From Leptospirales bacterium (GTDB lineage: Bacteria; Spirochaetota; Leptospiria; Leptospirales; Leptonemataceae), in contig JAEUSB010000081.1 in assembly GCA_016788865.1 (NCBI GenBank), forward strand, positions 62,001 through 126,000: 64,000 bases of DNA, given 5' to 3'. The notes under the pieces were generated by a model that made no database searches, was not told the origin of the DNA, and saw only the letters and a program-made list of their open reading frames with translations. Both the position numbers and the translations under genes were made by a program. Positions 56,880-64,000 of this stretch are shown here, one piece after another. Numbering within the stretch: the stretch's first letter is position 1; each line of letters begins with the position of its first letter.

Positions 56880-57398
56880 CTATTCCTGCATCTTGTATAC
56901 CAGACCCAGTACAAAGAACCAGATTGGTGAAAGAAGCGCTGTGTAAACGGCCGGACCTAGAAATGAGTAGGACTTATTGAAATCTTCGAGCACACCGAGA
57001 AGCAACCAGACGAGAATCCTCTCGGCGAGCGTTGTTCCAAAAACCAGAAGAACGATTGTAGGAACCCTGTCCTTATCTATGAGCCTATTGATCTTCCCGA
57101 GAATGAATCCTGTCAAACAGTAGACCAGAGCATGCGTCCCAATTACGGGCAAGAACTCGCCGGTCTTATCTGAAAAACTGAGCAGTCCCGAATCTTCCAG
57201 AAGTCCTGCAACGAAACCAATCCAGAGTCCTGAAAATTCTCCTCGCCGAAGTGCAAAGAAAATAACAAAGATAAGCAAGAAATCCGGATAGAGAATTCCT
57301 CCGCCCATGAATTCAAAATTAAGGCTAAGGAAATTAATTCCCTTCAAAAAGAATGAAAGGAGAATTCCAAGAGCAACGACTGCGATGTTAAGGAACAT
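56880..57398 (-). CDS. mreD: Rod-shape determining protein MreD
   Basis: The 172-residue membrane protein with about five helices belongs to MreD by position between mreC and mrdA. Sequence signs are few, as usual: FMGGGILYPDFLLIFVIFFA with the PDxxL pattern, and GEFSGLWIGFVAGLLEDSG. It links MreC to the elongation machinery. The gene starts directly after the mreC stop without a gap. Confidence 0.86.
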   Translation of the reverse strand: MFLNIAVVALGILLSFFLKGINFLSLNFEFMGGGILYPDFLLIFVIFFALRRGEFSGLWIGFVAGLLEDSGLLSFSDKTGEFLPVIGTHALVYCLTGFILGKINRLIDKDRVPTIVLLVFGTTLAERILVWLLLGVLEDFNKSYSFLGPAVYTALLSPIWFFVLGLVYKMQE

Positions 57399-58484
57399 TT
57401 ACCGGGCGCCTGGAACTACATTCTGAATTCTGCGCGGCTCGTTCTCCGGCCTTGCAGGTTGTTGTTGAGTTTCGGGCTCTGCTGTGTCCGGAGCCGAGTC
57501 CGATTGAGGCTTCTGAGGCCGGGCGCGCCCTTGATCGAGACGAATCAATGTTTCCGGATACTCAGGATCTCCGAACTCAGTCTTAAGATAATCTTCAAGC
57601 TTCTCTTCGCCGCTCTTGCGTGCCCAATTATCGGGCCTCTTTAAGATCACCGAGACACTGTCGAGCTGCGCGATGGAAGCAAAGGGGCGAATGAAAAATG
57701 TCCGCGACTGGCCCTGACGAGGTCCTTCCGCCATGATACTTCCCACCGGAATCCCTTTGGGAAAAACTCCACCATCGCCACTTGTGATGACTGTTTGACC
57801 CAGAGGTTTTTTTCCCTCCATGGATCCGTCCCCGGAAATCACTGTAATCAAAGCCTGCAAAGGATTCCCGGAATTCCCGGACAGCATGGCCCACTCACCA
57901 GAATCAGGAAGCCGAACGCCCAGCTGGAATCCAGGATGGATCATTGGTTGAACTACCGAAGTTGTGCTATCAACTGAAACAACTATTCCAACAACGGCAC
58001 GAATTGTATTTCCATCCTTGTCGAATGCACGCGCCACAACCGGCATGAAGGGTTTGAGTCCCGCGTCCGCACCTTTACCAATCGTCAAACGAGGGCTGAT
58101 TGCATTTAACCGAACTCCGAGGACTTCTGCGCGCACTTCCGGATGCTCTGTTGGAAGTGAAAAACCCAGCGTCTTGCGAAGCGTTTCGTTCTCTTTTTTG
58201 AGCGCGTCAAACTTATCCTTTTCCAGACGATACTCTTCGATCATCTTCTCCGCTTGCGCATAACGTTTCTCTAATTCACGAAACTTGTCGATCTCAACCC
58301 AGAATCTGCCAGTTGCTGAGAGCCCGGAGTTCATCGCACCACCGGCGCGATCAGCCAGCTTTCCAAAGAAGCCAACCATACCGGCAAGCGGGTTGCGTTG
58401 CCAGATCATACAGAGGAGAGAGAATAGAATGCAGAACGTGAGACTAAAGGAGTTCTTGTTTCTCCAGAGTACGTCCCACAGCAT
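57399..58484 (-). CDS. mreC: Rod-shape determining protein MreC
   Basis: MreC is a membrane-anchored scaffold of the elongation complex. The 361 residues have an anchor helix (~14-30), a coiled coil (about 65-105, YAQAEKMIEEYRLEKDKFDALK) and a beta domain with VRAEVLGVRLNAISPRLTIG and ITSGDGGVFPKGIPVGSI, which is a family signature. The C-terminal ~70 residues are Pro/Gln/Glu-rich and disordered, an extension not present in E. coli. The gene begins 7 bp after mreB. Confidence 0.92.
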   Translation of the reverse strand: MLWDVLWRNKNSFSLTFCILFSLLCMIWQRNPLAGMVGFFGKLADRAGGAMNSGLSATGRFWVEIDKFRELEKRYAQAEKMIEEYRLEKDKFDALKKENETLRKTLGFSLPTEHPEVRAEVLGVRLNAISPRLTIGKGADAGLKPFMPVVARAFDKDGNTIRAVVGIVVSVDSTTSVVQPMIHPGFQLGVRLPDSGEWAMLSGNSGNPLQALITVISGDGSMEGKKPLGQTVITSGDGGVFPKGIPVGSIMAEGPRQGQSRTFFIRPFASIAQLDSVSVILKRPDNWARKSGEEKLEDYLKTEFGDPEYPETLIRLDQGRARPQKPQSDSAPDTAEPETQQQPARPENEPRRIQNVVPGAR

Positions 58485-58491
58485 GACTACT

Positions 58492-59514
58492 TTACTTTAG
58501 GCCGCGATTGATGTTCTTCAGCTCGTCCAGATATTTACCCGTGCCGAGAGCCACACAAATGAGGGGGTTGGGTGCTCTGAAGACGGGAACACCGGTTTCC
58601 TTGCTAATGTATTTATCGAGTCCTTTCAAAAGGCAACCGCCACCAGCGAGTACGATTCCGCGCTCAACAATATCTGCCGCGAGTTCTGGAGGAGTTTTTT
58701 CCAGAGTATTCTTTACGGCTTCAAGTATCTGCTCAATAGGCTCCTGCAGAGCCTTTCTGATCTCATTTGAATCGATTTCGAGAACGCGGGGAAGACCACT
58801 GATAGCATCGCGACCTTTCAGCTCGCGAACTTCTGTTTTCTTTTCTGGAAACGCATTCCCAATGGTAATCTTTACGTCTTCTGCTGTGCGGTCCCCAATC
58901 ACAAGATTGTATTGAGTCCGGAGATATCGAACAATAGCTTCATCGAACTCATCCCCGCCAATGCGGATCGAGTCAGAAATCACCATTCCACCCAGAGAAA
59001 TGACGGCAATCTCGGTAGTACCACCACCAATATCCACAATCATACTGCCCGCGGGCTCGTGAATTGGGATGTCTGCACCAATTGCAGCCGCAAGAGCTTC
59101 TTCAATTAGAAATATCTCACGCGCACCAGCCTGCTCTGCAGATTCGCGAACGGCCCGCTTTTCCACTTCCGTAATGCCGGAGGGCACGCCGATGACCATC
59201 CGAGGCTTCACAAATGTTGTGCGCTTGTGAACTTTCTGAATAAAATAGCGAATCATCTTTTCAACGGTTTCGAAATCCGCGATTACACCATCACGCATTG
59301 GACGAATCGCAACAATGTCACCCGGAGTTTTTCCGAGCATCCGCTTGGCTTCGTTACCAACTGCCAGGACTTTACCCGTGGAAGATTGGACCGCAACGAC
59401 TGACGGCTCAGAGAGCACGATGCCCTGCCCTTTCACATAGACCAGCGTGTTTGCTGTCCCGAGGTCGATGCCCATATCGTTGGAAAAGAATGAAAAAAGA
59501 CGATCAAAAACCAT
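58492..59514 (-). CDS. mreB: Actin-like cell-shape protein MreB
   Basis: MreB forms filaments under the membrane that guide the elongation machinery. The 340 residues have the phosphate-1 motif [16 protein letters not shown] (13-28), [20 protein letters not shown], the phosphate-2 [16 protein letters not shown], and [15 protein letters not shown] near the end. This is a full-length, well-conserved MreB. The 77 bp before it are AT-rich and follow the 353-residue gene, so it may have an internal promoter as well as operon expression. Confidence 0.96.
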   Translation of the reverse strand: MVFDRLFSFFSNDMGIDLGTANTLVYVKGQGIVLSEPSVVAVQSSTGKVLAVGNEAKRMLGKTPGDIVAIRPMRDGVIADFETVEKMIRYFIQKVHKRTTFVKPRMVIGVPSGITEVEKRAVRESAEQAGAREIFLIEEALAAAIGADIPIHEPAGSMIVDIGGGTTEIAVISLGGMVISDSIRIGGDEFDEAIVRYLRTQYNLVIGDRTAEDVKITIGNAFPEKKTEVRELKGRDAISGLPRVLEIDSNEIRKALQEPIEQILEAVKNTLEKTPPELAADIVERGIVLAGGGCLLKGLDKYISKETGVPVFRAPNPLICVALGTGKYLDELKNINRGLK

Positions 59515-59591
59515 GATTGCTAACTAAAGACTGATTTAGAAAGCGCCTGATTTTTGGCCATTTCTATTTGAATTATTGGTAAAAAACTGGC

Positions 59592-60653
59592 TCAGGGGGC
59601 TTGTCGGACCGTTGTAACGGGCCCAAAAATCTGCTGAATCCGTTCCTCGACGAATTTGTCCTTCCCGTCACTCAGCTTGAGCGCCTCTTCTAGATACGGC
59701 TTTGCTGCGAGTGGTCCACTCTGAGCCAGGAAGATTTCACCTTCCACGCGCGCCGCATCGATTTTCCAAATGGGTTCCGTGGACGCATTGAATTTCACAA
59801 GGCGCGCAAAGTTAAGCGCACGAATGTAATCCCGGCCGACCAGACATGCATGACTCATCAAGAGCCGTGACTCGTTCACATCGAGCGAGATATGCTCGAT
59901 TGTCCGACTATCCGGGGCCGGCGGGGGAGCAAAATCCTGGAGCATCTTGCGTTCATTGAGCTCCTGTTCCAACTCAATGGCTTTGCCCTGGAGGGCAAAG
60001 AGCGCCCATCGAATCCAGTCATTAGAATCCGTCATGGATTTGGTCAAATCCTCGCGCTTAATAGACATGGTCACGGCAAGCAGATGGGGATCCGTCCGCC
60101 CCGTAGACAGAAGCTCTCCCAGTGACAGGGCGGCCTTCAGTCGGGATGCAAAGGGTGGCTCCGGGTCAATGGCCAGAGATTTCCGGGCGAGAGAAGCTGT
60201 TTCCTGTGCCAGGGCTGAAATCGAGACCGGAGGAAGATTCAGGCCTGGCGGGGAATCGGGCAGATAGCCGCGTCCGGTAAGGCGCAGGAGTGACGGGCCG
60301 TCCAGTGGAACGCGTATCAAAATTTCATAATAGTTTAGTAAACTATAGTAATAGTAGACTTCCGCACTTGCCGGCTTCTCGCGCTCCATGAGCTGGACGA
60401 TTTTTCGCGAAGATTCCACGAGATCGAGCAGCTCAGCAGGACTGCGCCCGGATTTATTGTACTCGGTTTCGAAAAGCGCAATGCGTTTTTGGATCCGCGC
60501 ATCCGCCGATCCAAGCAACTTCCCGGAGGCGAAGGCTACGACCTGGTCCCCGTAGAAAAGGCCGATAATTCCAGCCCCGATTAAGAATAGCGTGAGACTT
60601 GCCAGGACAACGGGTCGGCGCCCGCCGCTCGGAGACGATTCATAGCGTTTCAT
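59592..60653 (-). CDS. Membrane-anchored TPR-like protein of unknown function
   Basis: The 353-residue protein starts with a short basic cytoplasmic tail and one membrane helix (~17-38). The remainder is helical with paired segments, EVYYYYSLLNYYEILIRVPL and LMSHACLVGRDYIRALNFAR, and looks like a TPR superhelix in the periplasm. I do not recognise a family. It abuts the 213-residue gene upstream without a gap and precedes mreB by 77 bp. Association with the elongation complex is suggested only by position. Confidence 0.75.
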   Translation of the reverse strand: MKRYESSPSGGRRPVVLASLTLFLIGAGIIGLFYGDQVVAFASGKLLGSADARIQKRIALFETEYNKSGRSPAELLDLVESSRKIVQLMEREKPASAEVYYYYSLLNYYEILIRVPLDGPSLLRLTGRGYLPDSPPGLNLPPVSISALAQETASLARKSLAIDPEPPFASRLKAALSLGELLSTGRTDPHLLAVTMSIKREDLTKSMTDSNDWIRWALFALQGKAIELEQELNERKMLQDFAPPPAPDSRTIEHISLDVNESRLLMSHACLVGRDYIRALNFARLVKFNASTEPIWKIDAARVEGEIFLAQSGPLAAKPYLEEALKLSDGKDKFVEERIQQIFGPVTTVRQAP

Positions 60654-61295
60654 TCAGACTGAGTTTTCCCGAATGAATGCCTTCACCCGGTCCGACTCAT
60701 CCGTCAAGAAAATGGCAATCGGCGATTTTACAGAAGCGGGAAGGAGAGCCACTCCTGTCTCCAGAAATACAATTTGCTCCAGATCGCCAACAGGATACTG
60801 GTAGCTCGCATGCCCGGATTTGAAGAAGAATCCTGACCCCTCGCAAACCAGACTACCTTTGCCAACGCGCTTGAAGTCAGAAAAGACCCGTGCGGGCAAT
60901 TCTTCGGGATTTCTTGTGTTAAAGATGGAAAGATTACGAGCATGATCGAGGTACAGGGCGCCAAAAACAACGATCTGCGCCGGCTCCGCGCGCCGAATCG
61001 GTCTTCCTTCTGTAAGAACGGGGGCCGGTGAAGCCGGAGTCGTCACGGCTGCTTGCGCGAGGGCTTCAGACATTCTTGCAGTGTGCTGCGCATCACCGCT
61101 GTCCGCTACGCCCGGACGATAGGCCGGAGTCGTTACAGGTGCCACAAAAGGTGCGGCCGGGGCCGGTCCTTCTGCAGTGCCTTCGACTCGCTTTTCCAGC
61201 GAGACCGCAAAGAAAAGCGCAAGGAGGCTGAGTAGCCCAATCAATATCAGCCCAAGGCCCAGAAAATACATATCCGATTTCATTATCTGGGTCAC
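60654..61295 (-). CDS. Single-pass membrane protein of unknown function
   Basis: The 213 residues begin (GTG at 61295, or ATG four codons later) with a membrane helix (~10-32). A Pro/Ala-rich linker (about 40-100) follows, and then a small beta domain with PAQIVVFGALYLDHARNLSI, YPVGDLEQIVFLETGVALLP and IAIFLTDESDRVKAF. There is no recognised family. Its stop directly abuts the start of the TPR-like gene, so the two are probably a pair. It is divergent from the chaperone gene. Confidence 0.72.
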   Translation of the reverse strand: MTQIMKSDMYFLGLGLILIGLLSLLALFFAVSLEKRVEGTAEGPAPAAPFVAPVTTPAYRPGVADSGDAQHTARMSEALAQAAVTTPASPAPVLTEGRPIRRAEPAQIVVFGALYLDHARNLSIFNTRNPEELPARVFSDFKRVGKGSLVCEGSGFFFKSGHASYQYPVGDLEQIVFLETGVALLPASVKSPIAIFLTDESDRVKAFIRENSV

Positions 61296-61357
61296 AGGCC
61301 CGGGCCTTGAGGATTATTTTGTGTGGCGAGAATCTTTCTTAACCCAAAGGTGGCCCC

Positions 61358-62527
61358 ATGATCAAGCGAATCGGTGCCGGCCTCATCATTGCAATTCTGG
61401 CCGGTATGTTGATATTAACCTTTGGCCGGGTTCCTCCGTCCCAACTTGCCGAACTCATTACCGGTCGGATGGGCAGTTTTGACGGTGAAGAAATCACTCC
61501 CGCAATGTACGGTATGGCGGAAGAGAATTGTAAGCGCAACATGGGGGGGCTGGGAGAGATTCCGCCTTTCATCCTGAACAACTGCGTGTCGAATCAGCTA
61601 AAGCAGATTTACATCCTGCCCAAAATAGCTAGCCGGCTCGGTGCCCTGGTATCGGAAGAGTCACAGCAGGAAGACCTGCTCAAACAATCTCAGCAAATCT
61701 TTGAACAGCAAAAAAACGCAGCCGCGGATGATCGCCTGACAACCAGAGAAATCTACAACCGTCAATTGCTGAACTTCCCCATGGACCTTCGCGTCCGCAT
61801 GCGAGCCGCTCAAAATGCTGGTGAGATCATAACTAACGTAGGTGACAGCCTGCCGGAAGCAAAAGCTCAGGCCCTTTCAGAATCCATAACAATGAATCTG
61901 CGCATTCTTCGTTTCACAAATACCGATTTGCAAGGTAAGACAGGGAACTTTGACGTAACGGAAGAAGAGATCAAGGCAAAGCACGAAAAAGAGCAGTCCA
62001 TTTTTGAACCGCCTCAAAGAAAATCATATGAAAGCCAGCGGGACTTTGTTAAGAACCGGCTCATCACTGAGAAAAAACAGACTGCCGTTTCCGGCTTGAA
62101 ACAACAACTCAGCGCCCTTGGTGCAGACTTCAAGATCGAGGACCTGGAGCGGATAACGGGACGGAACGCAGTCGCAAAAGGCGCGAAATTGCAGGAACTT
62201 AAGAATCTTACATTACCCAGTGGCGAAATTGTCCACCTGGATAAGCCGGAATTCCTGCTCGCCCTTTCTGGCAAGGGAACTCATAAAGTTGGGCCAATCC
62301 AGGATGGAGAAGCTACCATCTATGTTGAAATTTCGGGAATCACGGCACCACCCACAGCTGATCTAGCCGCGGCGAAAGCGGAGAAACTCCTCGAGGAGCA
62401 AAAGAACTCTACGGGACGGGCTTTCTATGAGCTGATCGTCAAGACAGAAGGACAGCGCGGCAATTTCCGGATCAGACAGAATCCACGAATGGGCAACGCT
62501 CCCATTCCGGCGCCGGACAACTTCTAA
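61358..62527 (+). CDS. SurA/PpiD-like periplasmic chaperone without PPIase domain
   Basis: The 389-residue protein has one N-terminal anchor or uncleaved signal (residues ~5-24). A helical region with ELITGRMGSFDGEEITPAMY follows (the SurA_N/PpiD N-core pattern 'xVNGExItxxxf'), then long helices rich in Gln/Glu and a C-terminal part with FEPPQRKSYESQRDFVKNRL and ELIVKTEGQRGN. A parvulin domain with its QGGDLG-type motif is not visible. It is anchored to the inner membrane and may help fold outer-membrane proteins. A ribosome site AAGGTGG is seen before the ATG. The CheX gene follows 11 bp later on the same strand. Confidence 0.75.
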   Translation: MIKRIGAGLIIAILAGMLILTFGRVPPSQLAELITGRMGSFDGEEITPAMYGMAEENCKRNMGGLGEIPPFILNNCVSNQLKQIYILPKIASRLGALVSEESQQEDLLKQSQQIFEQQKNAAADDRLTTREIYNRQLLNFPMDLRVRMRAAQNAGEIITNVGDSLPEAKAQALSESITMNLRILRFTNTDLQGKTGNFDVTEEEIKAKHEKEQSIFEPPQRKSYESQRDFVKNRLITEKKQTAVSGLKQQLSALGADFKIEDLERITGRNAVAKGAKLQELKNLTLPSGEIVHLDKPEFLLALSGKGTHKVGPIQDGEATIYVEISGITAPPTADLAAAKAEKLLEEQKNSTGRAFYELIVKTEGQRGNFRIRQNPRMGNAPIPAPDNF

Positions 62528-62538
62528 GGAAACGCATT

Positions 62539-62997
62539 TTGAAAGCAGAGTATGTAAACCCATTCTTGCAGGGCGCAGTACTCGTCTTTCGCGACCTTTT
62601 GAATGAGGAGATAATTCGCGGTAAGACTTCGGTCAAACCGGACGCAACGCCCTCGCATGAAATTGCTATCCTGCTCAACGTTACAGGATCGGTTCAAGGG
62701 CAGGTCGTCTACTCACTTAACGCGGAAACAGCTTACAAACTTGCAGAAAAGCTAATGCCTGGGACGGATCGCGCCACGATTGAAAAAGAATACCGAGATG
62801 TCCTGGGTGAACTCGGGAACATGATTACCGGAAACGCATTGAATATTTTCCTTAATAGCAAGAAGGATCTGGACCTAAGCGTTCCTTATGTCGCAGACAC
62901 TCGCTCGCAACGGATCGATATCCCCAAACGCACGGCGCTGGCCTTGAACCTTTACTCTAAGCCCGGGATGATTGAACTAAATATCGCGCTCGAATAG
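62539..62997 (+). CDS. cheX: CheX-family phosphatase, TTG start
   Basis: CheX dephosphorylates CheY-P and so resets flagellar signalling. The 152-residue product starts at a TTG (62539-62541), with AAGGA 8 bp upstream making the choice clear. It begins KAEYVNPFLQGAVLVFRDLL. The GSVQGQVVYSLNAETAYKLAEKL strand-helix and the catalytic VLGELGNMITGNALN (ExxN) at about 87-101 are in place. Length fits CheX. It shares a transcript with the chaperone gene, 11 bp away. No other chemotaxis gene is here. Confidence 0.9.
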   Translation: MKAEYVNPFLQGAVLVFRDLLNEEIIRGKTSVKPDATPSHEIAILLNVTGSVQGQVVYSLNAETAYKLAEKLMPGTDRATIEKEYRDVLGELGNMITGNALNIFLNSKKDLDLSVPYVADTRSQRIDIPKRTALALNLYSKPGMIELNIALE

Positions 62998-63058
62998 TTT
63001 TTTTCGCCGGCAGATATTTTCGTACTGCCGAACATATAAATGTCATTCGTGTAACTCC

Positions 63059-63094
63059 GCGGGCTCCCCGTAAAAAAGGGAGACCCGCATTTTT
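63059..63094 (+). terminator. Strong terminator after cheX
   Basis: GCGGGCTCCC (63059-63068) pairs with GGGAGACCCGC (63078-63088, one bulged A) over a 9-base loop, followed by ATTTTT. On the minus strand a shorter T run makes it possibly bidirectional, serving the convergent barrel gene as well. Confidence 0.8.
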
Positions 63095-63101
63095 CAAAGA
63101 G

Positions 63102-63728
63102 TTACAGGCCAATTGGCATCCTCACTCCATAACTTACAAAGTTTGATCCACACGTTGGGGGACACATCAGTCCGAAAATTCCTGACCTGTGATGAATGCG
63201 CAGGAAAGTTTCAACAGGTTGGCTTGTGGGCAGATTGAACCCAACCTCAAACATCAAGTAGTTCAGGAATTGACTGGACTTCTGAGAACGCCGCACCCAC
63301 GGCCACTTAAGAGGATCAAAACGACGGTTCTCCATACTGGGATTTTCCGTAGCAACTGAGAGACCTTCACCCCCGCGCAAGAATAGCGGAGTTCCTGGAA
63401 CACCAAGATGCAGAATCCCAACCGCAACTACTTCACCGTGTTTCATGACGCCGGTGTGCTTGGCCGCGAGTACTTCACCCTCAGCGCGAAACGCATTCCT
63501 GTACATGAAGATTCGATTCACACCCAGGACCCAGATGTTTGAATTCCGATAGTCCGTTCGTTGCCGTGTCACAATCGGAACTAAATCTGTCTCTGTCCAC
63601 TGGCCACCGTACATAACCGCCGACAAAGGCGCCGCAACAACTGCCTGGCCCATCAGGACCACGCAAAAGACCACAAAAAATCGCGATCCAATAATGCCCA
63701 GGATGCGCTCCAGTCTGGTTTGTCTCAT
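63102..63728 (-). CDS. Secreted beta-rich outer-membrane-type protein
   Basis: From the ATG at 63728 (GGGGAGAGG is 5 bp upstream and sets the start) the product is 208 residues. It has a signal peptide (about 12-33, VVLMGQAVVAA) and a beta-rich body ending in FEVGFNLPTSQPVETFLRIH, then HRSGIFGLM, SNFVSYGVRM and a terminal Leu. This C-terminal pattern is seen in outer-membrane barrels related to PagL-type lipid A deacylases, where His and Ser act in catalysis; the HH-R-S arrangement is suggestive. The N-terminal half shows little similarity to any family I know. Function is not established. Confidence 0.65.
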   Translation of the reverse strand: MRQTRLERILGIIGSRFFVVFCVVLMGQAVVAAPLSAVMYGGQWTETDLVPIVTRQRTDYRNSNIWVLGVNRIFMYRNAFRAEGEVLAAKHTGVMKHGEVVAVGILHLGVPGTPLFLRGGEGLSVATENPSMENRRFDPLKWPWVRRSQKSSQFLNYLMFEVGFNLPTSQPVETFLRIHHRSGIFGLMCPPTCGSNFVSYGVRMPIGL

Positions 63729-63817
63729 CAATCCTCTCCCCGTTCGCACAAGTCGAACTCGGGGCTGATTGTAGGGCAATTTCAGCGGCGTGACTACGAA
63801 TGGGGGGTGAGTTGCAC

Positions 63818-64000
63818 TCAGGCGGGGTGAGAATCTTCGATTTGCTTCATTCGCGCATAAAATGAGCGACTAACGGGTAGTTCAATGCTTCCGGGCAGAA
63901 CCAGCGTGTATTTTCCGCCGGAAGCCACGCGAATCGAGTGAACCTCCGTGGCAGCAACAAGGTAACCTCGGTGAATCCGCAGGTATGCATCAGCAAGCAG
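63818..64000 (-). CDS. LytTR DNA-binding domain protein, 5' part outside window
   Basis: The last 61 codons of a LytTR domain are visible: AYLRIHRGYLVAATEVHSIR and then YTLVLPGSIELPVSRSFYAR with the usual PVSRS motif, ending in a short tail before TGA. LytTR is a DNA-binding domain used by response regulators of the AgrA/LytR type. Whether a receiver domain precedes it lies beyond base 64000. Confidence 0.85.
   Translation of the reverse strand: MLADAYLRIHRGYLVAATEVHSIRVASGGKYTLVLPGSIELPVSRSFYARMKQIEDSHPA

Overview
The window looks like chromosome of a free-living spirochaete of the order Leptospirales (Leptospira, Leptonema or Turneriella relatives, or an uncultured lineage). This is inferred from several things. 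There is a 5S rRNA gene standing alone with its own promoter and terminator. There are three class III adenylate cyclases with membrane-bound sensor halves, and two receptors of the 7TM-DISM type. A large PilZ-type protein resembles Leptospira-restricted families, and there are spirochaete-type lipoproteins and loosely packed operons. G+C is about one half by eye, which fits Leptonema/Turneriella better than Leptospira. I see no prophage, insertion sequence, integrase or CRISPR array; this is ordinary chromosome rich in signalling genes.

Layout, left to right. Positions 1-6934 (minus strand) hold a run of genes: LamG-like lipoprotein, a fused translocase/HEAT/cyclic-nucleotide-binding protein, panC, a CCA-enzyme-like HD protein without its nucleotidyltransferase head, and nrnA (cut by the window edge). 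The 5S rRNA unit is at 7051-7253. Positions 7424-13952 carry a small hydrolase, a membrane adenylate cyclase coupled to an acyl-CoA dehydrogenase, a YgiQ radical SAM protein and a small lipoprotein. Positions 14024-16567 are a signalling operon: a membrane GAF/degenerate-GGDEF protein, a CheX-like protein and an unknown protein. Positions 16650-21502 are a macA-macB-tolC efflux operon. Positions 21676-27140 hold Ohr/OsmC, lipoprotein, SDR and AraC genes and an adenylate cyclase interrupted by an in-frame TGA. Positions 27182-31686 are a translationally coupled 7TM histidine kinase and adenylate cyclase, with the eroded tail of another kinase just upstream, followed by tRNA-Leu(GAG).

Positions 32282-39063 are mostly metabolic: two phosphohexomutases, a cobalamin adenosyltransferase, ArgD-type aminotransferase and a TPM-domain protein. 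Positions 39147-40800 carry a STAS anti-anti-sigma-like protein and a large PilZ protein. Positions 40835-48895 hold a CAP-domain secreted protein and the gltB-gltD-eamA operon, divergent from a MarR regulator. Positions 49596-61295 form a long minus-strand cell-shape and signalling cluster: two membrane-anchored unknowns, mreB-mreC-mreD-mrdA-rodA, then a small membrane protein, a 7TM-DISM/SpoIIE phosphatase with a TPR tail, and an unknown. The right end has a SurA/PpiD-like chaperone, a CheX protein with a TTG start, a beta-barrel-like protein and the end of a LytTR regulator.

The main theme is second-messenger signalling. One intact membrane cyclase sits near a nucleotide-translocase-like protein with a cyclic-nucleotide-binding domain, and a second is coupled to a sensor kinase. 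A third, of the same length as the second, is broken by a Gly-to-stop change. The best candidates for undescribed biology are the kinase-cyclase pair, the translocase-HEAT-cNMP fusion, the headless CCA-type HD protein, and the CheX/degenerate-GGDEF operon. Coordinates and motifs were read from the sequence. Family names come from recognising motifs, not from database searches.
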